A stretch of 64,000 bases of DNA from Elymus sibiricus (taxonomy: Eukaryota > Streptophyta > Magnoliopsida > Poales > Poaceae), in assembly GCA_039707655.1 (NCBI GenBank), contig CM077667.1:63145628-63209627 (forward strand), read 5' to 3'. The notes beneath the pieces are model-generated. The model saw only the letters and a list, made by a program, of their open reading frames with translations, made no database searches and was not told the origin of the DNA. Positions 21,801-30,353 of this stretch are shown here, one piece after another (the stretch's first letter is position 1; each line of letters opens with the position of its first letter). The translations under genes were made by a program, and so were the position numbers.

Positions 21801-22109
21801 GACGAACCATTCGTCCTAGCCAATGATGTGGCGCAGGTTTTCTATGTGAAGGACATGTCTACCAAACCGAGAAAAAGAAAATATAAGGAAGCGAATACAT
21901 CATACGATGAGCCAAAGCGCCACATAGTTCTTTCAGGAAAAAGAGACATCGTGGGATTGGAGGGCAAGACAGACATGTCTGAAGATTATGAAAAGTTTCA
22001 TGAAATTCCTCCCTTCAAAGTCAAGGCTGACCCAAGCACCCTGTTAAACGATGAAGATTATCCATGGTTACGGCGCAATAAGCAAAGGACACAAGCGAAG
22101 AAAAAGTGA
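18810..22109 (+). CDS. tnp2: TNP2-type CACTA transposase, intact, 1099 aa
   Basis: One uninterrupted frame. Residues 1-75 are the transposase-associated domain (WMYGDRRTSEYIKGLHNFLE, CPCTVCEN, HLLEKGFMPHYNVWTKHG). An acidic stretch follows (about 80-115). The TNP2 core (Transposase_21) spans roughly 210-580, with YRGEYEDLNACPVCG, FGLSAGGINPFGEQSS, LPPWLCMKRKF, GYHTCTHCLDDTDS and AIDVMHVTKNLCVNLLG. A DUF4218-like part spans about 630-760 (SHDCHVIMTQLLPVALRG, MFPFERFMGVLKKYVRNRARPE) and a DUF4216-like part about 900-1000 (STNQNSGVRFDA, KVPLFQCKWV). The tail is lysine-rich. The protein should bind the subterminal repeats and the ends and catalyse cut-and-paste excision. The length is usual for the family. 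The upstream TATA sits directly after the repeat array, which suggests self-regulation. Confidence 0.92.
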   Translation: MNRQWMYGDRRTSEYIKGLHNFLEAAEANKQNGFMHCPCTVCENTKAFSNSKTLHFHLLEKGFMPHYNVWTKHGERGVMMEDNEEEEDDDNYPPPEYGDAAMGEAEDQEEPDDVPDDDLRRVIVNAQRECESEREKLKFDRMLEDHKKGLYPNCEDDNRKLGTTLELLQWKADNGVSDKGFSSLLKIMKKKLPKDNELPGSTYEAKKVLCPLGLEVQKIHACPNDYILYRGEYEDLNACPVCGALRYKIRRDDPSDVEGERPRKRVPAKVMWYAPIIPRLKRLFRNKEHAKLMRWHKEDRKKDGKLRAPADESQWRKIERRWGDFAGDARNVWFGLSAGGINPFGEQSSNHSTWPVTLCIYNLPPWLCMKRKFIMMPVLIQGPKQPGNDIDVYLRPLVEELLQLWNGEGVRVWDEHKQEEFDLHALLFVTINDWPALSNLSGQTNKGYHTCTHCLDDTDSIYLDKCRKNVYLGHRRFLPTNHQCRKKGKHFKGEADHRKKPALRTGDHILDMVNDLQVIFGKGPGGLSVPTDDAGRAPMWKKKSIFWDLPYWKDLEVRSAIDVMHVTKNLCVNLLGFLGVYGKTKYTPEAREEQQRVHEKDGMHPKQYEGPASYALTKEEKEIFFECLLSMKVPSGFSSNIKGIINMAEKKFQNLKSHDCHVIMTQLLPVALRGLLPENVQLAIVKLCAFLNAISQKVIDPEILSRLRSDLVQCLVSFELVFPPSFFNIMTHVLVHLVDEIVVLGPVFLHNMFPFERFMGVLKKYVRNRARPEASISMGHQTEDVIGFCVDFIPDLKKIGLPQSRYEGRLTGKGMLGADSIICRDGHSWCQAHYTVLQNSTLVTPYVDEHKNILRSKHPEQCDDWITYEHIRNFGSWLQTRLMGDNTVSDELYSLARGPSSTVLTYKGYKINGNTFYTIAQDQKSTNQNSGVRFDAATKRGKDTYYGYIVDIWELDYGHELKVPLFQCKWVNLLGGGLQEDPQYGMTTVDLNNLGYTDEPFVLANDVAQVFYVKDMSTKPRKRKYKEANTSYDEPKRHIVLSGKRDIVGLEGKTDMSEDYEKFHEIPPFKVKADPSTLLNDEDYPWLRRNKQRTQAKKK

Positions 22110-22183
22110 AGACTTTCTCTCCACAACTAGTATGATGATGCCTTTGATCTAGAATATCACTGCAGTTACATGTGAAGAAATGA

Positions 22184-23018
22184 ATTGTCCGTTTTGTACA
22201 CGAAGTGCATCCAGTTATTGCCGTAACCCTCTCAACTTTTTATGACATGCTATGTGGGTGAAATGATGATACCATGCCAACTTTCAACCTTTTCAAAGTT
22301 CATTTGTAGTGCTTTTCAATTTCAGGGTCATTTAGCTTAAAAAATTAGTAAATGCATGAAAAATACCAGATGAAGTCAGAAAGGGTTAAAAAATGATGAT
22401 GTGGCTTTGAATGGTTCATTTTGAACACACAAAAAGTCAGGAGTTCAAATAAGTTCAAAAAAATGAAATCCCTTTGTAACAGACGAGTTTTCGTCCGAAA
22501 CCCTGATACTTCGAAAGAGATTGTCCATTTTGTACACAAAGTGCATCCAATTTTTGTCGTAACCCTCTCAACTTTTTAGCACATGTTATGTGGGTGAAAT
22601 GATGATACCATGCCAACTTTCAACCTTTTCAGAGTTCATTTGTAGTGCTTTTCAATTTCAGGGTCATTGAGCTCAAAAAAATCAGTAAATGCATGAAAAA
22701 TACCAAATGAAGTCAGAAAGGGTTGAAAATTGATGATGTGGCTTTGAATGGTGCATTTTGAACACACAAAAAGTCTGGAGTTCAAATAAGTTCAAAAAAA
22801 TGAAATCCCTTTGTAACAGATGAGTTTTCGTCCGAAACCCTGATACTTCGAAAGAGATTGTCCATTTTGTACACGAAGTGCATCCAGTTTTTGCCATAAC
22901 CCTCTCAACTTTTTAGCACATGCTATGTGGGTGAAATGATGATACCATGCCAACTTTCAACCTTTTCAGAGTTCATTTGTAGTGCTTTTCAATTTCAGGG
23001 TCATTTAGCTCAAAGAAT
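22184..23018 (+). repeat. 336-bp tandem repeat, about 2.5 copies
   Basis: Units begin near 22184, 22520 and 22857; TTTTGTACAC landmarks at 22192, 22528 and 22865 show the 336-337-base period. The copies are highly similar and lie directly 3' of the transposase stop codon. No coding role is seen. Confidence 0.85.
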
Positions 23019-23647
23019 GAACTAATAGCAAAAAGAATGAACTAGAAAACTTTTATGAAACTCTAATAGCAAAAAAAATGAACTAAAAATAATCAATTAA
23101 AATATTCTGTTATGATCAACTAAAACAAAACTATAATCTTCTTCAATAGCAAAAAGAATCAACTAAAAAGCTTTTATAAAACAATAATAGCAAAAGGAAT
23201 CAACTAAAAAGCTTTTATAAACCTATAGAATTTTCATAAAGAATTTTTTTGTTAGAAACTTTAATAGCAAACTAAAATAACAAAATCTGTTTTTGATTAA
23301 AACGGACATTTAAAATAACCTAAAAATTACCAAATTGAATATAATGATAAAATACAGTAATATTAAATAGCAGGAAAAAGAATCACTCGAAAATCTATTT
23401 TTATAGTAAAGTTATTCACAAACTCGTGATTCACACAAATTTAAAAGAATTCAAATTTAAACTATTCAAATTTGAAAACTAATGGCACTAACAGAAAGTT
23501 TATAATTTTTGTGACCTAACAGCAAAAAGAATTAAAAAAATAAAGCAAAAAAGAAAAGAAATAAATAATGCAAAAAACAAAACAAAAAAACTGCAAAAAA
23601 ATTAAAAAAAATGCCGCCTACTGGGCCACCACGGCCTGAATACGACT
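23019..23647. other. AT-rich spacer between the two CACTA genes
   Basis: A-rich sequence with repeated AATAGCAAAAAGAATCAACTAAAA-like words. No gene is supported. Confidence 0.5.
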
Positions 23648-23847
23648 AGAAACCCAACCAGCGAGTTGGGCCAGGATTCAGGCCCGCAGAAGGCCCAGTA
23701 GGCCCACAGGCAGATGCAGAGGGGTTAGGCCAGTAAGCCTGCTTTAGAGAGGAGCTCGAAGGCTCTGGCGCACCGCGCCTTATAAACAGGTGCGGCACTC
23801 TCTCAAGTAGCGAGGTGGGACTAAATTCCCACCACGCCGCTGTGCAA

Positions 23848-24090
23848 GGCCATTGGTCCCGGTTGGTGGCACCAACCGGGACCAAAGGTAGGCATTGGTC
23901 CCGGTTGGTGCCACCAACCGGGACCAATGCCTACCTTTGGTCCCGGTTCGTGCCACCAACCGGGACCAAAGGTCTCTGCTTCCCGCCCTTTGGGCTGCTG
24001 AAAAGAGACCTTTGGTCCCGGTTGGTGGCTCTAACCGGGACCAAAGGGGGGCATTGGTCCCGGTTCCTGCCTCAAACCGGGACCAATGCT
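23848..24090 (+). repeat. Internal copy of the CACTA terminal repeat array
   Basis: At least seven GGTCCCGGTT or AACCGGGACC motifs, arranged as head-to-head palindromes exactly like the two ends, but in the middle of the element and immediately before the second gene's TATA box. Confidence 0.85.
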
Positions 24091-24095
24091 GTGTG

Positions 24096-24102
24096 TATAT
24101 AA
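24096..24102 (+). promoter_or_regulatory. TATA box of the second CACTA gene
   Basis: TATATAA follows the last repeat motif of the internal array by about ten bases, the same layout as at 18420. Confidence 0.6.
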
Positions 24103-24127
24103 GCAGCACTTGTGAAAATTTTCATTT

Positions 24128-24494
24128 TCATCTAGCAGTTCCCCCCGACGACGCCGACCTCCTCGACGCCGCCAGGCTGCCCCGACGCCGTCGCCGTCGC
24201 CCGTGCTCCTGCCCCGCCTCCGAGCCCACGCCGACTCCGTCCGCCGCCCACGCCGTCGCCATCCGCCGCCCCCGAGCGCGCCCGGCCGCGCCCCTGCGCC
24301 CCGGCCCGCCCCCACCGTCGCCGTCGTCGTCGGCTCCCTCGTGCGCCGCCCCCGCCGTCGCCCTCGCCAGCCGACGCCGTCCGCCGCCCCCGAGCGCGCC
24401 CGGCCACGCCCCTGCCCCGGCCCGCCCCCACCGTCGCCGTCGCCGACGCCCTCGCTGCCCCCGCCGTCGCCCTCGCCGGCCGCCCCCGCTGTGA
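24128..24494 (+). other. GC-rich leader block of the second CACTA gene
   Basis: Strongly GC-rich, CCGCC-repeat sequence, open in several frames because of its composition. It follows the TATA box and is probably a 5' untranslated exon, with a long intron ending at the acceptor before 25532. No protein family is recognised in any frame. Confidence 0.4.
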
Positions 24495-24785
24495 GCCGCC
24501 GCCGCCCCAGCTCTGTTCATATCATTTTTTTTCATTTTTTATATGATGAATTTTTTGTTCATATATATATAATGTATATATGTATGTGGCTATATGTATG
24601 TATGGATGTTCATATATGTATTAATTTTTTTGTATGTGGCTATATGTATGTATGTATGTATGGATGTTCATAGCATTTTTTTGTTCATATATGTAATTTT
24701 TTTCATAGCATTTTTTTCCATGTATATATGTATGTGGCTATGTATGTATAGATGGATAGAATTTTTTCCATGTATGTATGTCGTT

Positions 24786-25140
24786 GTCGATATACCCCCT
24801 CCCCGATAACTTCGACATGAGGGGGGGTCGATATACCCCCTCCCCGATAACTTCGACATGAGGGGGGGTCGATATACCCCCTCCCCGATAACATTTTTTT
24901 TCTAAGTTAGTAAGGTAAAATGTTCACCCCCCCCCCTCTCGATATACCGGGCGACCAACTCTCGAGGCCACCCAAACCCTAGAAAAAAAGCGTTGTCGAT
25001 ATACCCCCTCCTCGATAACATTTTTTTTCTAAGTTACTAAGGTAAAATGTTCACCCCCCTCTCGATATACCGGGCGACCAACTCTCGAAGCCACCCAAAC
25101 CCTAGAAAAAAAGCGTTGTCGATATACCCCCATCCCGATA
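24786..25140 (+). repeat. Tandem GTCGATATACCCCCTCCCCG repeats
   Basis: A 41-base unit is repeated about 2.5 times (24786-24895). A longer unit of about 120 bases containing the same words plus ACCGGGCGACCAACTCTCGA is then repeated twice (about 24890-25130). It lies in the presumed first intron of the second gene. Confidence 0.75.
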
Positions 25141-25435
25141 ACATTCATACATGGAAAAAATGCTCTTGCTGAACTTCGTACCAAAAAGCTAATTAATTAT
25201 CCTATCCGGGACTCCGTTCCAAAACAATTTTGGAGAGCTTCGTACCATTATGCGCCTGTTACATCCGGCTAATGATGAAGCCTTGGTTTTCTTGAATCCT
25301 TTGACACTAGACAACGTGACATATAGAAGGGTAGATGAGATCAGGAAAAATATGGACTATTTTCTGCACATTCAGAATGGCACCATTTTGTTAAATCCCT
25401 TAAAGGTTAAGAGAATCCCTTGTTTGACATTCATG

Positions 25436-25499
25436 AGAGAGGCGGTCCGGACGTCGGACATTCATGAGAGAGGCAGTCCGGACGTCGGACATTCATGTT
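25436..25499 (+). repeat. 33-bp tandem duplication
   Basis: GACATTCATGAGAGAGGC followed by a GTCCGGACGTCG block occurs twice, with a third partial start. It is just upstream of the second gene's first coding exon, in presumed intron. Confidence 0.7.
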
Positions 25500-25537
25500 T
25501 GTATATTAATTGCCATGTTGTAATATTTGCAGAAACT

Positions 25538-28500
25538 ATGGATCAAAGAGACTTGGAACAAGAACAGTTGTTGGGGAAGATAATCCTCGCCGGAGGTGAT
25601 GCTGTCTTGTCGTTTCTCAACGACACCGATGGAACAATGGAGGAGGAAGAACATGATCATGATGGCTCCGGTGACATGATCATGATGGCTCCGGAGGTGC
25701 TGACTAGCTAATTGATGCATTAATTGTTTTGGTATGTACATATATATATTAACTCTTCTTTCTTCTTTATAGCCCTCCGGATCGAGCCAAACTTCGGTAA
25801 CGAGACGAGGCCCGAAGAAGAGGTTGCGCAAGGATGAAAGGTTCACGATCACAGCACTCGCGGACGATGGCCTACCGATTGAACCCAAGCGGACCAAGGA
25901 CGCATTTTCTGCTCAGTGCGGAGCTATTGTTAGGGACAACATCCCGATCAGCATCAAGCAATGGAATAAGCCTAAGGACGATGCCCCTGAAGGTGATTAT
26001 GTCACCGATAGACAGAAAGATGATCTTTGGACCTTGCTGAAGGCAAATTTCACCCTACCGCCAGAGGAGGATCCGAATAAGCCCGTTATAGAGCCACTGG
26101 TCAAGGCGTGTGCTCTTAAGAAGATGGCAGATCTATTCAGGAGGTGGAAGAAGGAGTTGAAATCAAAGTTTGTCGACAAAGGTGAGACTCCAGAATTCAT
26201 CGGCCGATTTGAGAAGATAAGAGATCACTGGCCCGCATTTGTGGCCTACAAGACATCAGACAAGAGTAAGAAAATGTCAGAGACAAACAAGAACAACGCT
26301 GCAAAGAAGCAGTATCACCATCACACGGGGTCAGGTGGCTATATCAAAGCCCGGCCGTTGTGGGACAAAGCTGAGAATGACCTGATTGCTAAAGGGGTCG
26401 AACCAGAGACATTGAACTGGCCAGACCGTTCAAGGACTTGGTTCTTCGGGGTTGGGGGAACTTTGGACCCTGAAACAGGGAAGTGCCGTTGGACGGACGA
26501 GCAACTTGCAATACCCGTCACGAAGCTTCAGAAGTATATCACCGCAGCGCAGGAAGGGACGTTCATTCCCGACAGAGAGAAGGACGAGCTGACTGAGGCC
26601 CTAGGGAATGCTGAGCACCCTGAACGAACACGAGGCACACCAGGCTCCTTTCCGTGGAAGTTTGGGTTTCCCAACGCAGGCGGTTACAGAAGCCGGGAGA
26701 GAAAGAGGAAAGCGGAGCTGAGCGACATGCAGAAGATGAGTGCAAGACTACAAAAGCTAGAGGAAGCTGAGAGCCAGCGAGCTGCCGGCCAACTATCTCA
26801 GCGGCACGAAGCTACCCCAGAAGCTACCCCGCCATCTCAGTGGAGAAGCAGCGTGGCTTCCACGGAGCCCGTTCAGACTGACTTCACGGAGCCTATCTAC
26901 CCCGTGGATACTATCACGGAGGCTCAAAATTGCGAGCTTATGACGAAATGCCATAACCTCACTTTCAAGGCGGCTCTCGGCTCTGTTGCACCTCCTCAAC
27001 CCAACGGAACTTTTCACTGCCTTCCGATTCCACATGGCTATGCTGTTGTGATGGTGGATGAAGTAATGGAGGGATTTGAGGAGCTCGAGCTTTACCACTC
27101 TACAGGTGAAGAGGAGAATCAGCTGGTTCGTGCTCTGAGGAGTACATGTCTATGGCAGAAGGAGTACATCAAGCTTCCAAACTGGACGCCTCCGCCTCCT
27201 CCTCCTCCTCCAGCGAGTCAGGGCACTCCGCCTCCTCCTCCTCCTCCTCCTCCGGCGAGTGATCAGGGCACTCCGCCTCCTTCTCCGGCTCCTCCGACGC
27301 GTGAGGGCACTCCGCCTCCTCCTTCGCCTACTCCGGCGCATCGGAGCACTCCGCCTCCTTCTCCGCCTCGTCAGCAACGACGGAAGAGAGACGCCGCCGC
27401 TCCGGCGGCTAGCAGTACAAGCAGAGGCGGGAGCCAATTCAGATACGGTCCATCTCTCAAGCCTGTGGAAAAGTTACCATATGAGAGGACCGAGCAGGAA
27501 AACGAGGACATATGTCGTGCCCAAGTGAGGGACCATTTTGCAAAGAAAACTCCATCTCCGAAGGAGAAGCTAGATCCGGTGAAAGTGAAGCGCACTATCG
27601 ATGCCCTGAAGCGACCACCACCGCCTCCGCCGGATTCCAACTATGACCGCATAATTACTAAGACACATGCTAAAGCGCAGCAGTCGGGAAGTACTTCCAG
27701 TGCTGCAAGAGCGAAAAAACGAAGAAGTGGGAAAATAATTCCCCAGCTCGGCGAACAGGAGAAGCAATCGTGCCCCCCACTCAAGGTGTCTAGCGATATC
27801 GCTAATCATCCGGTGCTACTGCCCGGTACCACTCTTGATGATTACCTGCCCGATGATGTACAGTTTGAAACGGCTGAGGTAGTAGACGTCTTTAGATACG
27901 AGCACGGGAAGCCTCTCGTCAAACCTGATCATCCTCATCTAACAACGATGATGCAAAAATTGCATGACTGGTACATGGAAACCTGCAGGAAGTCTGGGAA
28001 AGACAGTTTGTTAGTCGGAATTAAAAAAGAGCATGACTTCCCTGGAGTCGACCTGCTGCCTGTTGAATTTGTGGAGTTATTTCAATTATACAATCAAAAG
28101 GCCCTCGACAAACAACTCATGACTTGCTACTGTCTGTAAGTATTACTTCTATAATTAAGTCTCTAGCTCAGCTCGTTCATTGCATGTATATATAATTATC
28201 CTCACTATATTATGCAGATTGAAGATGGTCGAATGCCAAAAAATAGGAATCTTCGACGTTGGGTTCATTAGCCCAAATACCGTAAATGAATGGTCGGTAC
28301 GAAAGGCGGCTGAAGATACCGAGAACAACTTACTACAAACGTTCCTTAAACATCAAAACAAAAGGGAAATACTCTTTCCTTACAACTTCAAGTGAGTGTT
28401 ACTGTCTTCTGCATATTCGGTTCCGCTTACTCGTGGTTAAGTAATGTAATTGATGAGTTATGCGTGCGCAGCTTCCACTATATTCTGCTATCCATTAACC

Positions 28501-29164
28501 TTGACGGGGCATTAGTAACTGTCTTAGACTCGCTCCGTAAAGATCCCAAGTATTATGCGGACATGACTGCAATGCTCCAGAAGTAAGTTCAATCAATACC
28601 GGGACCATATCGGCAACTTTCGTTCATTTCCTGATATCAAGTAATCATTTTCTTTGCCTGTCAGGGTTTGGAAAACGTTCACCGCTAAGGTTCCGAGTCT
28701 GAAGAAGGAGCTGCGATTTACACACCCCAAAGTAAGTAGTACTAGCTAGTTCCGCGCATCTCTCATTGATTCTAGTTTCATCAATACCATTATCATGCTT
28801 GCTTATCAGTTTGATTGAACTCTATTCTCGTAAAGTGCTTGTTGCAGGCACCCAACACTCATTTATGTGGATACTACGTATGCGAGTTCATTCGCTACTA
28901 TACCTCTGAACGGGCCTCCTCTGAGAAACAATTTGAAGTACGTAAACAATATTCACAATTTTATTTTATATATTACCATCAATTGTGTTGAGTTTCATTC
29001 ATATATTTGTATTGACCCCTTCTTTAAATTAGATCTGGCAGATGCGGGATGAACTCCTACCACATGATCGCATACGAGCAATTCAAGAGGAATTGGCGGG
29101 ATTCTTTCTTGACCACGTCATACCTGAACAAGGAGAATACCATGTGAAATTGAAATTGTTGTAA
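25538..29164 (+). CDS. CACTA second gene: large multidomain protein with Ulp1-like protease end, seven exons
   Basis: Coding exons by GT-AG sites and frame: 25538-25696, 25773-28135, 28218-28391, 28472-28582, 28665-28731, 28848-28937, 29033-29164, giving 1031 residues with no stop. The N terminus is acidic (EEEEHDHD). Residues 70-400 are a charged region of the kind seen in plant En/Spm ORF2 proteins. A domain near 425-500 reads FHCLPIPHGYAVVMVDEVM. A proline/threonine-serine repeat follows (about 515-580), then basic patches. The C-terminal 240 residues have a C48 (Ulp1/SENP) layout: His in NFHYILLSIN, Asp in VLDSLR, Cys in LCGYYVCEF. The usual oxyanion glutamine before the cysteine is not evident. 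By family, C48 enzymes remove SUMO or ubiquitin-like tags; activity here is inference. Confidence 0.78.
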
Positions 29165-29219
29165 GGGATGTTATATATTGTACATATGTAGCAGCGTCGG
29201 ATAGATATACGAAAACTTG

Positions 29220-29385
29220 TTGTTCGACCAAGCACGAAGAAAGAGATGTCACTTCTCTCTATATATGTTCATGACGATCTTGTGTAATTAATGGTTTCCT
29301 TTATTTGCTTACTAGCTAGCGTCGAGTTCTCTCTATATGTGTAGTAACTAGCGTCGACCAAGCACGGAAAAAGAGAGGTCACTTC
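29220..29385 (+). repeat. Direct repeat in the 3' part of the CACTA
   Basis: CGACCAAGCACGAAGAAAGAG plus TCACTTCTCTCTAT occurs at about 29226 and, slightly changed, at about 29354. A related GACCAAGCACGGAGAAAGAG also occurs inside the transposase gene near 19020. Confidence 0.6.
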
Positions 29386-29502
29386 TCTCTATTAGCTCGC
29401 TAACACAATATGAAACCCCTAAATTAACCCTCCAAAACCCCAAACCCCCCCCCCCTTCCAAAAAAAAAGCCAGCGACTGCGAGCTGCTGACGCGTGGCCG
29501 CC

Positions 29503-29740
29503 TTTTGGTCCCGGTTGGTGTTACCAACCGGGACCAAAGGTGGAGCATTTAGTCCCGGTTGGTAACACCAACCGGGACTAAAGGTCCTCCCTCCCCCGTG
29601 CCAGGCAGCGCCACGTGGAGGGCCTTTGGTCCCGGTTCGTAAGCAAACCGGGACTAAAGGTTTTGGGTATTAGTCCCGACCCTTTAGTCCCGGTTCCAGA
29701 ACCGGGACTAAAGGCCCTTACGAACCGGGACAAATGGCCC
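29503..29740 (+). repeat. Right subterminal repeat array of the CACTA
   Basis: GGTCCCGGTTGGT...ACCAACCGGGACC palindromes, ending close to the terminal inverted repeat. It mirrors the left array. Confidence 0.85.
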
Positions 29741-29754
29741 TTTTTCTACTAGTG

Positions 29755-30353
29755 GTTCCATACATTTATTTTCTCTTCTTTCTTTTTCTCAAGAGATAGA
29801 AGATTCCCTCGCGCGCAAGTTTGCCGGGGGGAAGGAGAATGGTGGTATGGATACCAGACGACGTTCAAAGTTGGCGCCTTGCCGGAAGAAGAAGAATAGC
29901 GACGAAAAGCAGAGCTAAGTTGCTGAACCCCTTAAGCAGATTTTTGATTTTTGTAAGGCTGTATTCCCTTGAACGATTTTGGCTTTGTATGGAAAACCTG
30001 CACGCGATGGAATCTTGTCGTGATCGGCTGCGCCCTTACTCTGTTTCGAGTCCGCTCAACAGTCTAGGTGGCCGCGCTGAAAGCATCAAGATTTCTTGCC
30101 GTGAGCAGCACTGCCCGCAAGCTGCTGACGACCCGAATCCAGCGCTCGCGACGGGGTTATGCTCCGGCAAGTTCCCAGCAAAGCGTAGGGTATACGCCAT
30201 ACAGAGAGAAATTGAACAAAGGGAATAGCATGCCATAATTCAAAGAGAGCAAGTTATATTACATCTAGTGCTTGCCGCGTTTCTGATATAAGACAAATTG
30301 TCTTTTTCATATGACGCCGGCGGCAAGATGGAGAGGAGATGAGGCGGATGTGG
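29755..30353 (+). other. Gypsy internal sequence right of the CACTA
   Basis: Continues the Gypsy post-pol region. It holds the second copy of the 30-bp direct repeat (30121-30150) and the probable 3' UTR of the antisense gene. Confidence 0.5.
30121..30150 (+). repeat. 30-bp direct repeat, copy 2
   Basis: Perfect match to 17813-17842, followed in both places by a CTCCGGCAAG word about 12 bases on. Confidence 0.8.

Larger units (their letters stand above)
18061..29754 (+). mobile_element. Autonomous-looking CACTA (Caspar-type) transposon, 11.7 kb
   Basis: Ends CACTAGTA... and ...TACTAGTG form terminal inverted repeats. The 3-bp target duplication GTT lies at 18058-18060 and 29755-29757. Both ends carry subterminal arrays of GGTCCCGGTT/AACCGGGACC motifs. 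It encodes a complete TNP2 transposase (18810-22109) and a second, seven-exon gene (25538-29164). Neither gene shows a stop or frameshift, so the element may be, or may recently have been, active. It sits in the Gypsy between integrase and the antisense gene. Confidence 0.92.

Noticed and set aside
23895..24494. Frame over the internal repeat array and CCGCC block
   Set aside because: Begins inside the palindromic end-repeat motif and is otherwise proline/arginine low complexity; treated as promoter plus leader.
24128..24535. Minus-strand glycine/arginine-rich frames
   Set aside because: Composition-driven shadows of the CCGCC-rich leader block.
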